Source: Pseudomonas viridiflava
GTDB taxonomy: Bacteria > Pseudomonadota > Gammaproteobacteria > Pseudomonadales > Pseudomonadaceae
Assembly: GCF_900602065.1 (NCBI RefSeq)
Contig: NZ_UWFN01000285.1
Span: 310,001-374,000 of the forward strand
Reading direction: 5' to 3'
DNA: 64,000 bases
The notes under the pieces were generated by a model that saw only the letters and a program-made list of their open reading frames with translations, made no database searches and was not told where the DNA came from. This document shows, in pieces, positions 1 through 9,619 of this stretch (positions within the stretch are counted from its first letter, which is position 1; the number at the start of each line of letters is the position of its first letter). Both the position numbers and the translations under genes were made by a program.

Positions 1-28
1 TATTTCTGGTCTCCCACACGCTTCTTTG

Positions 29-718
29 TCACCCGGTGATATCGCGAAGCGCGATTTCACTCAGAATGCGTTCAAGCACCTGCTCGATGGATAATTCGGT
101 TGAATCCAGCTGAATAGCGTCTTGCGCTGGCTTGAGCGGGGCTACCGCTCGCTGGGTGTCACGCTCGTCGCGGGCACTTATCTCATCTAGCAGACTCGAC
201 AGACTAACATCATCACCCTTGGCCTTCAACTGCAAGTAACGTCGACGGGCACGTTCTTCGGCGCTGGCGGTCAGGAATATCTTCAGCGGAGCATCCGGAA
301 AAACCACGGTTCCCATGTCGCGACCGTCTGCGACAAGGCCCGGCTCCTCCTGAAAAGCACGCTGACGCTGCAGTAATGCGTCACGCACAGCAGGCAATGA
401 AGCAACCTGAGAAGCGCCGCTGCCAATCTGCTCGTTACGAATCGAGTGAGTAACATCCTCACCCTCGAGAATGATCCGCTGCTCCTGGCCTTCGGTGCCG
501 GTTTCGAACTGCACATCCAGATGCGCAGCCAGCAGCTTCAAGGCTTCTTCATTCGTCAGGTCCACGCCGTGGTTACGGGCAGCAAACGCCAGCAAACGAT
601 ACAGCGCGCCGGAATCGAGCAGACACCAGCCAAGGCGCTTTGCCAGCAACCCTGCAACTGTGCCCTTCCCCGAACCGCTAGGTCCATCAATGGTAATAAC
701 CGGTGCTTGAGTTTTCAC
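29..718 (-). CDS. cmk: Cytidylate kinase
   Basis: Phosphorylates CMP and dCMP with ATP in the cytosol, feeding CTP and dCTP synthesis. The 229-aa protein is of normal family length and has the P-loop GPSGSGKGT near residue 12, the DGRDMGTVVFPDA segment and the lid-type ERARRR stretch. It starts with GTG at 718, and that GTG overlaps the TGA stop of tyrA-aroA (GTGA), so the two are probably translationally coupled. It is the last gene of the supraoperon inside this window. In other pseudomonads rpsA follows, but only 28 bases remain here and none of rpsA is visible. The family call is secure. Confidence 0.97.
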   Translation of the reverse strand: MKTQAPVITIDGPSGSGKGTVAGLLAKRLGWCLLDSGALYRLLAFAARNHGVDLTNEEALKLLAAHLDVQFETGTEGQEQRIILEGEDVTHSIRNEQIGSGASQVASLPAVRDALLQRQRAFQEEPGLVADGRDMGTVVFPDAPLKIFLTASAEERARRRYLQLKAKGDDVSLSSLLDEISARDERDTQRAVAPLKPAQDAIQLDSTELSIEQVLERILSEIALRDITG

Positions 719-2958
719 AACTGCCCCTCTTGCGCTACACGCATGCCGACTTGAGCGCTAAGCGCGAGAAAATTTGGGAACGACGTAGCGACGTTCGCAC
801 AATCATGGATCTGAATCGGCGCGCTGGCACGCAACGCCGCAACACTGAATGCCATCGCAATACGGTGATCGCCATGGGCGTGTACGACACCACCTGCGAT
901 TTCACCGCCATCAATAATAATACCGTCCGGCGTGGGCTCGACACTGACGCCGAGCGCCAGCAGACCGTCGGCCATGGCCTGAATACGATCTGACTCCTTG
1001 ACTCTCAGCTCCTGCGCACCACGCAGCACTGTGCGCCCCTGGGCACAGGCAGCCGCCACAAAGAGCACCGGAAACTCATCAATCGCCAACGGCACCAACG
1101 CCTCGGGAATCTCGATACCCTTGAGCGGCGCAGACCGTACACGCACATCAGCCACCGGTTCGCCCCCCGCCTCACGCTGATTTTGCAGCGTAATATCAGC
1201 GCCCATCAGACGCAAAATCTCGATAACACCGGTGCGTGTCGGGTTGATACCGACATGCTCAAGCAGAAGGTCGGAGCCCTCGGCAATGGAAGCTGCCACC
1301 ATAAAGAACGCGGCGGAGGAAATATCGGCAGGCACTTCAATACGCGCAGCCGTCAATCCGGAGCCTGAAGACAACGAGACTTTCGGCCCGTCAACGTCCA
1401 CCGGATGACCGAAGCCACGCAGCATACGCTCAGTATGATCACGCGTCGGGGCTGGCTCGGTCACTGTAGTTGTACCGTGGGCATAAAGCCCCGCCAACAG
1501 CAGTGAAGATTTGACCTGAGCGCTGGCGATTGGCATGTCGTAGGTCAGACCGTTGAGGGTTTGCCCGCCCTTGATCTTCAAAGGCGGACGCCCTTCTGCG
1601 GCGGTTTCAATCACTGCGCCCATAGCCCGCAATGGCTCAGCTACCCGCCCCATCGGACGCCGTGACAGCGAAGCGTCACCGGTCAGGGTACTGTCGAAAC
1701 TTTGCGCAGCCAGTAGCCCCGCCAGCAAGCGCATCGACGTACCGGAGTTGCCTAAATAGATAGGACCGGGTGCAGACTTGAGCCCATGCAAACCGACACC
1801 GTGAATCGTCAGGCGACCATGGTGCGGACCTTCAATAACCACGCCCATATCTCGAAACGCCTGCAGCGTCGCCAGTGCATCCTCGCCCTCAAGAAAGCCT
1901 TCAACTTCCGTAACGCCTTCGGCCAGCGAACCCAGCATGATCGAGCGATGAGAGATGGACTTGTCACCCGGCACGCGCAGCCGTCCTGAAACGCTACCGC
2001 CAGGGCTGGCCAGAAACACCATATCCTCCGTCGCCGCTGGCTCTACGTATGCTCGCCGGGCAAGGATTTTGCCGAAATGTTCGCGAGCTACCCTTGCCCG
2101 AGTAAACACTCCGAGCAACTGACGACCGTCGCCCGCGACCATTGCATCGCGCAGCGCGTCCAGGTCGGTTCGAAAGGTATCGAGTGTGCGCAGAACCGCC
2201 TCACGGTTAGCCAGGAAGATGTCATGCCACATCACGGGATCACTGCCGGCAATGCGCGTGAAATCACGAAAACCACCGGCCGCATAACGGAAGATGTCGA
2301 GGTTTTCGTTACGCTTGGCTAATGAGTCCACCAGCCCGAACGCCAACAGATGAGGGAGATGACTGGTTGCTGCCAGCACCTCATCGTGACGCTCGACCTC
2401 CATGTGTTCCACATCTGCACCCAGTTCAGACCAGAGTCGATCGACCACCGCCAAGGCTTCGGGATCAGTCTCGGGCAGTGGCGTAAGTATTACCTTGTGC
2501 CGCTTGAACAACTGAGCGTTGGAAGCCTCGACACCACTCTGCTCAGAGCCGGCAATCGGATGCCCCGGTACAAACCGCGACGGCATGCCACCGAAGGCCA
2601 GACGCGCAGCATTGACCACATTACCCTTCGCGCTACCGACATCGGTCAGTACCGCATCGCCCAGATCAAAGGTCGAGAGCAAGGCCAGCACTTTTTCCAT
2701 CGCCAGAATAGGGACAGCAAGCTGAATAACGTCAGCGCCATGGCAGGCAATGGCCAAATCGTCTTCGCAACGATCGACGACACCCAACTCCACGGCTAAC
2801 TTGCGGGACTGAGGATCGAGATCTACCCCGACCACTTCGCCACACAGGCCACTCTCACGGATGCCCTTGGCAAAAGATCCGCCAATCAGGCCAAGCCCCA
2901 CGACCACCAAGCGCCGGATAATAGGCTGGTTTGGTTTCACTGAGATGACATCAATCAC
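715..2958 (-). CDS. tyrA-aroA: Fused prephenate dehydrogenase / EPSP synthase
   Basis: A single 747-aa polypeptide joins two aromatic pathway enzymes. Residues 1 to about 300 are the TyrA dehydrogenase, with the NAD-binding GLGLIGGS motif near residue 22 and the later GHPIAGSEQSG motif. From about residue 315 it is 5-enolpyruvylshikimate-3-phosphate synthase, with GDKSISHRS near residue 330, LGNSGTSMRLL, RRPMGRV and KESDRI. EPSP synthase works before chorismate and TyrA after it, so the fusion does not join consecutive steps. The fusion is known in Pseudomonas and relatives. The GTG start overlaps the hisC stop. There is no break in the frame. Confidence 0.97.
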   Translation of the reverse strand: MIDVISVKPNQPIIRRLVVVGLGLIGGSFAKGIRESGLCGEVVGVDLDPQSRKLAVELGVVDRCEDDLAIACHGADVIQLAVPILAMEKVLALLSTFDLGDAVLTDVGSAKGNVVNAARLAFGGMPSRFVPGHPIAGSEQSGVEASNAQLFKRHKVILTPLPETDPEALAVVDRLWSELGADVEHMEVERHDEVLAATSHLPHLLAFGLVDSLAKRNENLDIFRYAAGGFRDFTRIAGSDPVMWHDIFLANREAVLRTLDTFRTDLDALRDAMVAGDGRQLLGVFTRARVAREHFGKILARRAYVEPAATEDMVFLASPGGSVSGRLRVPGDKSISHRSIMLGSLAEGVTEVEGFLEGEDALATLQAFRDMGVVIEGPHHGRLTIHGVGLHGLKSAPGPIYLGNSGTSMRLLAGLLAAQSFDSTLTGDASLSRRPMGRVAEPLRAMGAVIETAAEGRPPLKIKGGQTLNGLTYDMPIASAQVKSSLLLAGLYAHGTTTVTEPAPTRDHTERMLRGFGHPVDVDGPKVSLSSGSGLTAARIEVPADISSAAFFMVAASIAEGSDLLLEHVGINPTRTGVIEILRLMGADITLQNQREAGGEPVADVRVRSAPLKGIEIPEALVPLAIDEFPVLFVAAACAQGRTVLRGAQELRVKESDRIQAMADGLLALGVSVEPTPDGIIIDGGEIAGGVVHAHGDHRIAMAFSVAALRASAPIQIHDCANVATSFPNFLALSAQVGMRVAQEGQL

Positions 2959-4063
2959 GCGCCAGAACCTTGGCCAGCGCCTCGAGGAAACGAGTGTTTT
3001 CTTCCAACAAACCGATACTCACACGCAAATGATTAGGCATGCCATAACCGGCGACCGGGCGAACAATCACCCCCTCGCGCAGCAGACCCTGATAAACCGG
3101 AGCGCTTTCACGCCCAAGATCGACGGCAATGAAATTGCCTTTGGATGGAATCCAGTTCAACCCGAGCAAACGCAAGCCACCCTCAATCTGCTCCATACCG
3201 ACTTCGTTCAACTGGCGACTCTTGGTCACGTACTCGACGTCGTCCAGCGCAGCGCATGCTGCGGCCAGCGCAAAGCTGTTGACGTTGAACGGTTGTCGAA
3301 CCCGATTAAGCACGTCCGCGACTACCAGGGACGACAAGGCGTAACCGACTCGCAACGAGGCGAGCCCGTAGGCTTTGGAAAACGTGCGAGAGACCAGCAG
3401 ATTCGGATAGTCAGCCAGGTAATCGAGACCATCGGGCAAGTCGGCACCGTGGGCATATTCGATGTAAGCCTCGTCCAGCACCACCAGCACATGCTCCGGC
3501 ACGGCAGCTAGGAACTCACTCAATGCCTGCGAACCAAACCAGGTACCGGTCGGGTTGTTCGGATTGGCAATGAATACCACGCGGGTATCGGCATCGATAG
3601 CCGCCAGCATCGCGGGCAAATCATGCCCCCAATCCCTGGCTGGCGTGACGCGAGCCGTCGCGCCAATGGCCTGGGTGACAATCGGATAAACCGCGAAAGC
3701 GAATTCGCTGAATACCGCATTCAGGCCCGGCGCCAGGTATGCGCGAGCGACCAACTCAAGGATGTCATTGGAGCCGTTACCCAATGTCACTTGCTCGATC
3801 TGCACACCACAACGTTCTGCAAGGCGCTTTTTCAGCTCGAAGCCATTGCCGTCCGGGTAACGGGTCAGTTCTGCCAACTCGTCACGAATCGCAGCCAGCG
3901 CCTTCGGACTGGGACCCAATGGATTTTCGTTACTGGCCAGCTTGATGATCTTTGCCGGATCGATGCCCAACTCGCGTGCCAGTTCGCTCACAGGCTTGCC
4001 TGGAACATAAGGCGAAAGTTTTTGCACACCCGGCTGAGCCAGTGCGAGGAAGTCGCCAGTCAT
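2951..4063 (-). CDS. hisC: Histidinol-phosphate aminotransferase
   Basis: A PLP-dependent fold-type I aminotransferase of 370 aa that converts imidazole acetol phosphate to histidinol phosphate. HisC paralogues placed in aromatic operons are also known to transaminate aromatic keto acids. Visible signatures are SNENPLGPSP near the N-terminus, FIANPNNPTGTW, DEAYIEY and the PLP-lysine segment SRTFSKAYGLASLRVGY. It overlaps tyrA-aroA by 8 bases downstream. A 323-base gap with two palindromic repeats separates it from pheA, so it may be less tightly linked to pheA than pheA is to serC. Pseudomonads usually carry a second hisC in the his operon, and this copy corresponds to the one often called hisC2. 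Confidence 0.93.
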   Translation of the reverse strand: MTGDFLALAQPGVQKLSPYVPGKPVSELARELGIDPAKIIKLASNENPLGPSPKALAAIRDELAELTRYPDGNGFELKKRLAERCGVQIEQVTLGNGSNDILELVARAYLAPGLNAVFSEFAFAVYPIVTQAIGATARVTPARDWGHDLPAMLAAIDADTRVVFIANPNNPTGTWFGSQALSEFLAAVPEHVLVVLDEAYIEYAHGADLPDGLDYLADYPNLLVSRTFSKAYGLASLRVGYALSSLVVADVLNRVRQPFNVNSFALAAACAALDDVEYVTKSRQLNEVGMEQIEGGLRLLGLNWIPSKGNFIAVDLGRESAPVYQGLLREGVIVRPVAGYGMPNHLRVSIGLLEENTRFLEALAKVLARD

Positions 4064-4115
4064 GTGTCGCTAACCTCTTATCAACAAATGCAATCTACTG
4101 AATTGGAACAATTAT

Positions 4116-4222
4116 CTGTAGGAGCTCACGAGCACCGCGAGGCAGCGATGGCGTCCTGTCTGATACACCGCTATCGCAGACTCGCGTTGCTCGGTGGAGC
4201 GCCACCCCGGTCGCTCCTACAG
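4116..4222. repeat. REP-like imperfect palindrome (hisC-pheA gap, copy 1)
   Basis: The element begins CTGTAGGAGCTCACGAGCA and ends with the rough complement GCGACCGGGGTGGCGCTCC read backwards, closing in CTCCTACAG. It is preceded by a short leader (CAAATGCAATCTACTGAATTGG, 4086-4107) that recurs ahead of copy 2. It is noncoding and probably forms a hairpin in the operon transcript. I see no gene elsewhere in 4064-4386. Confidence 0.7.
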
Positions 4223-4310
4223 GTCCATTATTCGCCGCGCGACAGCGCAATGTCAGAGATAAAGGGCCGCTGCTGTTAACAAAATGCAATCTTCTGAGTT
4301 GACCCAAACC

Positions 4311-4371
4311 CTGTAGGAGCTCACCGAGGGAACCGCTATCGATGCCTCGCGTTGCTCGTGAGCTCCTGCAG
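4311..4371. repeat. REP-like imperfect palindrome (hisC-pheA gap, copy 2)
   Basis: A shorter palindrome with ends CTGTAGGAGCTCAC and GTGAGCTCCTGCAG. It is related to copy 1 and is preceded by a near copy of the same 20-base leader at 4280-4300. It ends 15 bases beyond the pheA stop codon. Confidence 0.7.
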
Positions 4372-4386
4372 GTATCGGCTCAATCC

Positions 4387-5481
4387 TCAGAGAACCGCTT
4401 TCGGGTAGGAACCCAGCACCTTGAGCGCCACCGCTTCCTGACTGATCCGCTCCAGCACCGCTTTGACCAATGGATCCCGGTGGTGCCCCACAAAGTCGAT
4501 GAAGAACACATAGGTCCACTTGCCACTGCGCGAAGGTCGGGTCTCGATACGCGTCAGATCCAGGCCGTTCTCATGGAAAGGCACCAGCAGCTCGTGCAGA
4601 GCGCCCGGTTTGTTGCTCATCGAGACAATGATCGAAGTTTTGTCGTCACCCGTCGGCGGGACTTCCTGACTGCCGATGATCAGGAACCGGGTAGAGTTGT
4701 CCGGACGATCTTCAATTTTCTCTGCGATACGTGTCAGGCCATAAAGGCTCGCGCTCATATCACCGGCAATGGCCGCAGAGTTCCACTCACTTTTGACCCG
4801 CTTGGCAGCTTCGGCATTGCTGGCGACCGCGATCCGCTCGACATTCGGGTAATGCGCATCCAGCCATTTGCGGCACTGGGCCAACGACTGGGCGTGGGAA
4901 TAGATACGGCTGATGCTTTCAGTCTTGGTGTTTTCGCCGATCAGCAGATGATGGTGGATGCGCAGCTCGACTTCGCCACAGATCACCATGTCATGCTCAA
5001 GGAAGCTGTCCAGCGTGTGGTTGACCGCACCTTCGGTGGAGTTTTCTACCGGGACGACACCAAAGTTCACCGCACCCGCCGCAACCTCGCGAAATACTTC
5101 ATCGATAGCGGCCATCGGCAGGCTGATGACTGCGTTGCCGAAATGCTTGATGGCGGCAGCCTGGGTGAAAGTGCCTTCAGGCCCAAGGTAAGCAACCTTC
5201 AGCGGTTGCTCCAGTGCCAGGCACGAAGACATTATTTCGCGAAACAGGCGCGCCATTTCTTCGTTGCTCAACGGCCCGCGATTGCGCTCCATAACACGTT
5301 TGAGCACCTGGGCTTCACGCTCAGGACGGTAAAACACCGGCACTTCGCCTTCAGCCAGATTGGCCATTTTGACCCGCGCCACTTCCTGGGCGCAGCGTGC
5401 GCGCTCACTGATCAGCTCCAGGACCTTTTCGTCCAGGCTGTCGATGCGGACGCGCAGCGCCTTGAGTTCTTGCTCGGACAT
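4387..5481 (-). CDS. pheA: Chorismate mutase / prephenate dehydratase (P-protein)
   Basis: A 364-aa bifunctional enzyme leading from chorismate to phenylpyruvate for phenylalanine synthesis. Residues 1-90 form the AroQ helical chorismate mutase (LRVRIDSLDEKVLELISER). About 95-275 is the prephenate dehydratase, with YLGPEGTFTQAAA and the NSTEGAV and TRFLIIG segments. About 285-360 is an ACT domain with GALHELL and the ETRPS form of the phenylalanine-binding ESRPS motif, so feedback inhibition by phenylalanine is likely. Its ATG overlaps the serC stop by one base (TAATG), a sign of translational coupling. Confidence 0.97.
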   Translation of the reverse strand: MSEQELKALRVRIDSLDEKVLELISERARCAQEVARVKMANLAEGEVPVFYRPEREAQVLKRVMERNRGPLSNEEMARLFREIMSSCLALEQPLKVAYLGPEGTFTQAAAIKHFGNAVISLPMAAIDEVFREVAAGAVNFGVVPVENSTEGAVNHTLDSFLEHDMVICGEVELRIHHHLLIGENTKTESISRIYSHAQSLAQCRKWLDAHYPNVERIAVASNAEAAKRVKSEWNSAAIAGDMSASLYGLTRIAEKIEDRPDNSTRFLIIGSQEVPPTGDDKTSIIVSMSNKPGALHELLVPFHENGLDLTRIETRPSRSGKWTYVFFIDFVGHHRDPLVKAVLERISQEAVALKVLGSYPKAVL

Positions 5482-6566
5482 TAGCCGTGTTCCTTCTCGA
5501 ACTCTGCCATGTAAGCCACCAGCGCATTGATCGCGTTGATGTCCACGGCATTATAGATAGAGGCACGCATGCCACCGACCGAACGGTGACCTTTGAGGTT
5601 GAGCAGCCCGCGATCGTCAGCGCCCGCCAAAAACGGCTTGTCCAGCCGATCATCAGCAAGACGGAACGGCACGTTCATCCACGAGCGATCAGACTTGTTG
5701 ATCGGGTTGCTGTACAAACCACTGCCGTCGATGAAATCGTAAAGCGTGCGCTTTTTGACTTCGTTGAGCTTGCCGATGGCCTCAACGCCACCCTGCTCTT
5801 TCAGCCATTCGAAGACCAGACCGGAGAGGTACCAGGCCAGGGTCGGCGGCGTGTTGTACATCGAGCCGTTATCGGCTGCGACCTTGTAATTAAGCATGGT
5901 CGGGCATAGCGAACGAGCGCGGCCCAACAGGTCTTCGCGAATGATCACGACGACGATACCGCTTGGCCCGATGTTTTTCTGGGCACCTGCGTAGATCATG
6001 CCGAAGCGCGAAACGTCCACCGGACGAGAGAGAATGTCCGAAGACATGTCAGCTACGAGGGGTACATCACCGGTTTCTGGAATCCAGTCGAATTCCAGGC
6101 CACCGATGGTTTCGTTCGGGGCGTAATGAACGTAGGCAGCATCCTTGGACAGCTTCCACTCGTTCTGACCCGGGATAGCGAAGTAATCGTAGGGCTTGGC
6201 GCTAGCAGCCACATTCACATGACCGTAACGCGAAGCTTCTTCGATAGCCTTCTGCGACCAGATACCGGTGTCGATATAGTCGGCAGAGCCGTTTTCCGGC
6301 AGAAGATTCAAAGCAATCTGGGCGAACTGCTGGCTCGCACCACCCTGCAGAAACAGCACTTTGTAGTTCGAGGGAATCGTCAGCAGGTCTCGCAGATCCT
6401 GCTCAGCCTTGTTGGCGATGGAGGTGAACTCATCACTGCGATGGCTCATTTCCATGACGGACAGGCCTTTGCCATGCCAGTCCAGTAGTTCCGCCTGGGC
6501 ACGCAGCAGAACAGCTTCAGGAAGCGCAGCAGGACCTGCGCAGAAGTTAAAGGCTCGCTTGCTCAT
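5481..6566 (-). CDS. serC: Phosphoserine aminotransferase
   Basis: A 361-aa class V aminotransferase that makes phosphoserine in serine synthesis and also 3-hydroxy-4-phosphothreonine transamination in PLP synthesis. Signatures are FCAGPAALP at the N-terminus, FLQGGASQQFA and the PLP-lysine segment YAGAQKNIGPSG. I start it at the ATG at 6566 (MSKRAFNF), which matches the family N-terminus. A GTG four codons upstream is also open, but the purine-rich GAGAGTGG just before the ATG fits a ribosome binding site for the ATG. It heads the serC-pheA pair, and a REP pair separates it from gyrA. Confidence 0.96.
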   Translation of the reverse strand: MSKRAFNFCAGPAALPEAVLLRAQAELLDWHGKGLSVMEMSHRSDEFTSIANKAEQDLRDLLTIPSNYKVLFLQGGASQQFAQIALNLLPENGSADYIDTGIWSQKAIEEASRYGHVNVAASAKPYDYFAIPGQNEWKLSKDAAYVHYAPNETIGGLEFDWIPETGDVPLVADMSSDILSRPVDVSRFGMIYAGAQKNIGPSGIVVVIIREDLLGRARSLCPTMLNYKVAADNGSMYNTPPTLAWYLSGLVFEWLKEQGGVEAIGKLNEVKKRTLYDFIDGSGLYSNPINKSDRSWMNVPFRLADDRLDKPFLAGADDRGLLNLKGHRSVGGMRASIYNAVDINAINALVAYMAEFEKEHG

Positions 6567-6708
6567 ATCCACTCTCACTACGCTCTGATTTTCTCAGGCT
6601 TGGTCATTTGGAGTCGAAGATGGCAAAGGCCGCGACACAGTTCAGAACCGTTCGCAGCCTTTGGCTACTTCTGTCAAACAACACGAGGTTGCTTGATGTA
6701 CATGATCC

Positions 6709-6798
6709 CTGTAGGAGTGAGCTTGCTCGCGATAGCGTCATTCCGGTAAATACTCATCGACTACCTTGACGCTATCGCGAGCAAGCTCACTCCTACAG
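6709..6798. repeat. REP pair (REPIN-like) between serC and gyrA
   Basis: Two inverted REP units with outer sequence CTGTAGGAGTGAGCTTGCTC and inner GCGATAGCGTCA, separated by about 26 bases. The arms are almost perfectly complementary. The same subtype recurs at 50676-50748 in the opposite (tail-out) arrangement. Confidence 0.9.
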
Positions 6799-6826
6799 AA
6801 AAAACGGCGTTCCCGCAGACTGTGCG

Positions 6827-9619
6827 TTACTCCTGCGGTTCTTCTTCGTCCGGAGCAGCGTCGGCTTGCAGCTCGTCGGCAGATACGTCTTCGTCAGCAA
6901 TGCTCAACGCTTCGCCTTCAATGATTTCACCGTCTTCACCGATCACCAGCTCTTCGCCTTCGATTTCCGATGGCTCTTGTACGCGTTCCAGGCCGACCAG
7001 TTTTTCGTCACTGGCCAACTTGATCAGCGTGACGCCCTGAGTATTACGACCCAGACTGGAAACTTCATCGACACGAGTACGAACCAGTGTGCCCTGATCG
7101 GAAATCAGCATGATCTCCTCACCATCGAGCACCTGCACCGCGCCGACCAGTCGACCGTTACGCTCGTTGCTGACCATGGCGATGACGCCCTGACCGCCAC
7201 GCTTGTACTCAGGGAACTCGGTGATCGCCGTACGCTTACCGTAACCACGCTCGGAAGCAGTCAGGATCTGGCTGCCTTCTTCCGGGATCAACATCGAAAT
7301 CAGCTTCTGCCCTTCTGGCAGACGCATGCCGCGAACACCGCGAGCAGTACGACCCATGGCGCGAACGTCAGATTCCTTGAAGCGCGTTACCTTTCCGCCG
7401 TCGGAGAACAGCATGATTTCCTGCTCACCATCGGTGATGGCTGCCGAAATCAGGATGTCGCCTTCGTCCAGCTCAAGCGCGATCAGACCCACGCTACGCT
7501 GACGGCTGAAGGCCACCAGCGGGGTTTTCTTCACGGTACCGTTGGCAGTAGACATGAAGATGAATGGAGCCTTCTTCTTGTCTGCAGCCTTGATGCGTGC
7601 TTTACGCTCTTCTTCGGTCTCGTTGCTGTTCTCTGCGTCGTCGAGCTCACCTTCGATGCCAGCCTCTTCCTCCTCGTCAGCCCGCTTGCGCATGGCTTCC
7701 AGGTCGACCGGCAGCATGGTGGTGATGTACTCGCCGTCGCTCAATGGCAACAGGTTGACCAACGGACGGCCACGGGCAGCGCGGGACGCTTCCGGGATCT
7801 CGTAGGTCTTGAGCCAGTAAACCTTGCCCTTGCTGGAGAACATCAACAGCGTGGTGTGGCTGTTGGCAACCAGCAGGTGAGCAATGTAGTCCTCATCCTT
7901 GATGCCGGTAGCCGACTTGCCTTTACCGCCGCGACGTTGCGCCTGATAGACCGCCAGAGGCTGAGTCTTGGCATAGCCGCCGTGGGAAATCGTAACGACG
8001 CGCTCTTCTTCCGGGATCATGTCACCCAGGGTCAGGTCCAGACGCGCATCAAGAATCTCAGTGCGACGAACATCGCCGTACTCGACGCGGATCAGTTCCA
8101 GCTCTTCGCGGATCACTTCCATCAGACGCACGGCGCTGTTGAGGATGCGCAACAGTTCCCCGATCTGGCTGAGGATTTCCTGATACTCGGTGAGCAGTTT
8201 TTCATGCTCAAGACCGGTCAGGCGGTGCAGACGCAATTCGAGAATGGCCTGGGCCTGTTCCGGCGACAGGAAGTACTTGCCGTCACGCAGCCCGTACTGT
8301 GGATCAAGGTTTTCCGGACGGCATGAATCCGCACCAGCGCGCTCGACCATTTCCACGACTGCGCTGGACTCCCAAGGGGTCGAAATCAACCCGATCTTGG
8401 CTTCCGCAGGTGTCGGCGAGGCTTTGATAAGGGCGATAACCGGATCGATGTTCGACAGGGCTACCGCTTGACCTTCGAGCAAATGACCACGCTCGCGGGC
8501 CTTACGCAGCTCGAAAACAGTACGGCGGGTAACCACTTCGCGACGGTGACGAACGAAGGCTTCCAGCAGATCCTTGAGATTGAGGATTCGCGGACGGCCA
8601 TCGATCAGCGCAACGATGTTGATACCGAAAACGCTTTGCAGCTGGGTCTGGGCATAAAGGTTGTTGAGGATGACCTCAGGCACTTCACCACGACGCAGCT
8701 CGATCACGACGCGCATACCGTCCTTGTCGGACTCGTCGCGCAGCTCTGTAATACCTTCGAGCTTCTTCTCTTTAACCAGCTCGGCGATCTTTTCGATCAG
8801 ACGGGCCTTGTTCAATTGATAAGGCAGCTCGGTGATGACGATCTGCTGACGACCACCGACCTTGTCGATGTCTTCAACCATCGAGCGGGCACGCATGTAG
8901 ATGCGGCCACGACCGGTGCGATAGGCTTCGACGATACCGGCACGACCATTGATGATCGCGGCAGTCGGGAAGTCCGGGCCCGGGATGAACTGCATCAACT
9001 CATCGATGGAAATTTCCGGGTTGTCGATCAGCGCCAGACAACCGTCGATGACTTCACCCAGGTTGTGCGGCGGAATGTTGGTCGCCATGCCCACGGCGAT
9101 ACCGCTGGAGCCGTTGACCAACAGGTTGGGAATACGGGTCGGCATGACCGCAGGGATCATTTCAGTGCCGTCGTAGTTCGGCACCCAGTCCACGGTTTCT
9201 TTGTGCAGGTCAGCCAGCAGCTCGTGAGCCAGCTTGGTCATGCGCACTTCGGTGTATCGCATGGCCGCAGCGTTGTCGCCGTCCACCGAACCGAAGTTAC
9301 CCTGACCATCTACCAGCAAATAGCGCAGCGAGAATGGCTGCGCCATACGAACGATAGTGTCGTAGACGGCAGTGTCGCCGTGCGGGTGATACTTACCGAT
9401 AACGTCACCGACCACACGGGCGGATTTCTTGTACGGCTTGTTCCAGTCGTTACCCAGTTCGCTCATCGCGAACAGCACACGCCGGTGCACGGGCTTCAAG
9501 CCATCGCGTGCATCGGGCAGTGCCCGCCCGACGATTACGCTCATTGCGTAGTCGAGGTAGGACTGCTTCAGCTCGTCTTCGATATTGACCGGGAGGATTT
9601 CTTTGGCCAGTTCGCCCAT
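6827..9619 (-). CDS. gyrA: DNA gyrase subunit A
   Basis: The DNA-cleaving and rejoining subunit of gyrase, 930 aa. Starting at the ATG at 9619 (MGELAKEILPV) puts the catalytic tyrosine at Tyr122 (AMRYTEV) and the quinolone-region residues at Thr83 and Asp87, exactly as numbered in P. aeruginosa, and this decides the start over the longer open frame to 9694. Thr83 and Asp87 are wild type. The C-terminal beta-pinwheel carries the GyrA box QRRGGKGKSA. The last 50 residues are very acidic (EEEPQE end), as in related pseudomonads. It lies downstream of mtnA on the same strand. Confidence 0.98.
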   Translation of the reverse strand: MGELAKEILPVNIEDELKQSYLDYAMSVIVGRALPDARDGLKPVHRRVLFAMSELGNDWNKPYKKSARVVGDVIGKYHPHGDTAVYDTIVRMAQPFSLRYLLVDGQGNFGSVDGDNAAAMRYTEVRMTKLAHELLADLHKETVDWVPNYDGTEMIPAVMPTRIPNLLVNGSSGIAVGMATNIPPHNLGEVIDGCLALIDNPEISIDELMQFIPGPDFPTAAIINGRAGIVEAYRTGRGRIYMRARSMVEDIDKVGGRQQIVITELPYQLNKARLIEKIAELVKEKKLEGITELRDESDKDGMRVVIELRRGEVPEVILNNLYAQTQLQSVFGINIVALIDGRPRILNLKDLLEAFVRHRREVVTRRTVFELRKARERGHLLEGQAVALSNIDPVIALIKASPTPAEAKIGLISTPWESSAVVEMVERAGADSCRPENLDPQYGLRDGKYFLSPEQAQAILELRLHRLTGLEHEKLLTEYQEILSQIGELLRILNSAVRLMEVIREELELIRVEYGDVRRTEILDARLDLTLGDMIPEEERVVTISHGGYAKTQPLAVYQAQRRGGKGKSATGIKDEDYIAHLLVANSHTTLLMFSSKGKVYWLKTYEIPEASRAARGRPLVNLLPLSDGEYITTMLPVDLEAMRKRADEEEEAGIEGELDDAENSNETEEERKARIKAADKKKAPFIFMSTANGTVKKTPLVAFSRQRSVGLIALELDEGDILISAAITDGEQEIMLFSDGGKVTRFKESDVRAMGRTARGVRGMRLPEGQKLISMLIPEEGSQILTASERGYGKRTAITEFPEYKRGGQGVIAMVSNERNGRLVGAVQVLDGEEIMLISDQGTLVRTRVDEVSSLGRNTQGVTLIKLASDEKLVGLERVQEPSEIEGEELVIGEDGEIIEGEALSIADEDVSADELQADAAPDEEEPQE

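Noticed and set aside
1..28. Start of rpsA after cmk
   Set aside because: Expected from synteny, but only intergenic sequence fits in the 28 bases available.
6866..8326. 486-codon open frame antisense to gyrA
   Set aside because: Mirror of gyrA codons in GC-rich DNA; no start site, no family resemblance.
9361..9400. Quinolone-resistance substitutions in gyrA
   Set aside because: Thr83 and Asp87 are both wild type.
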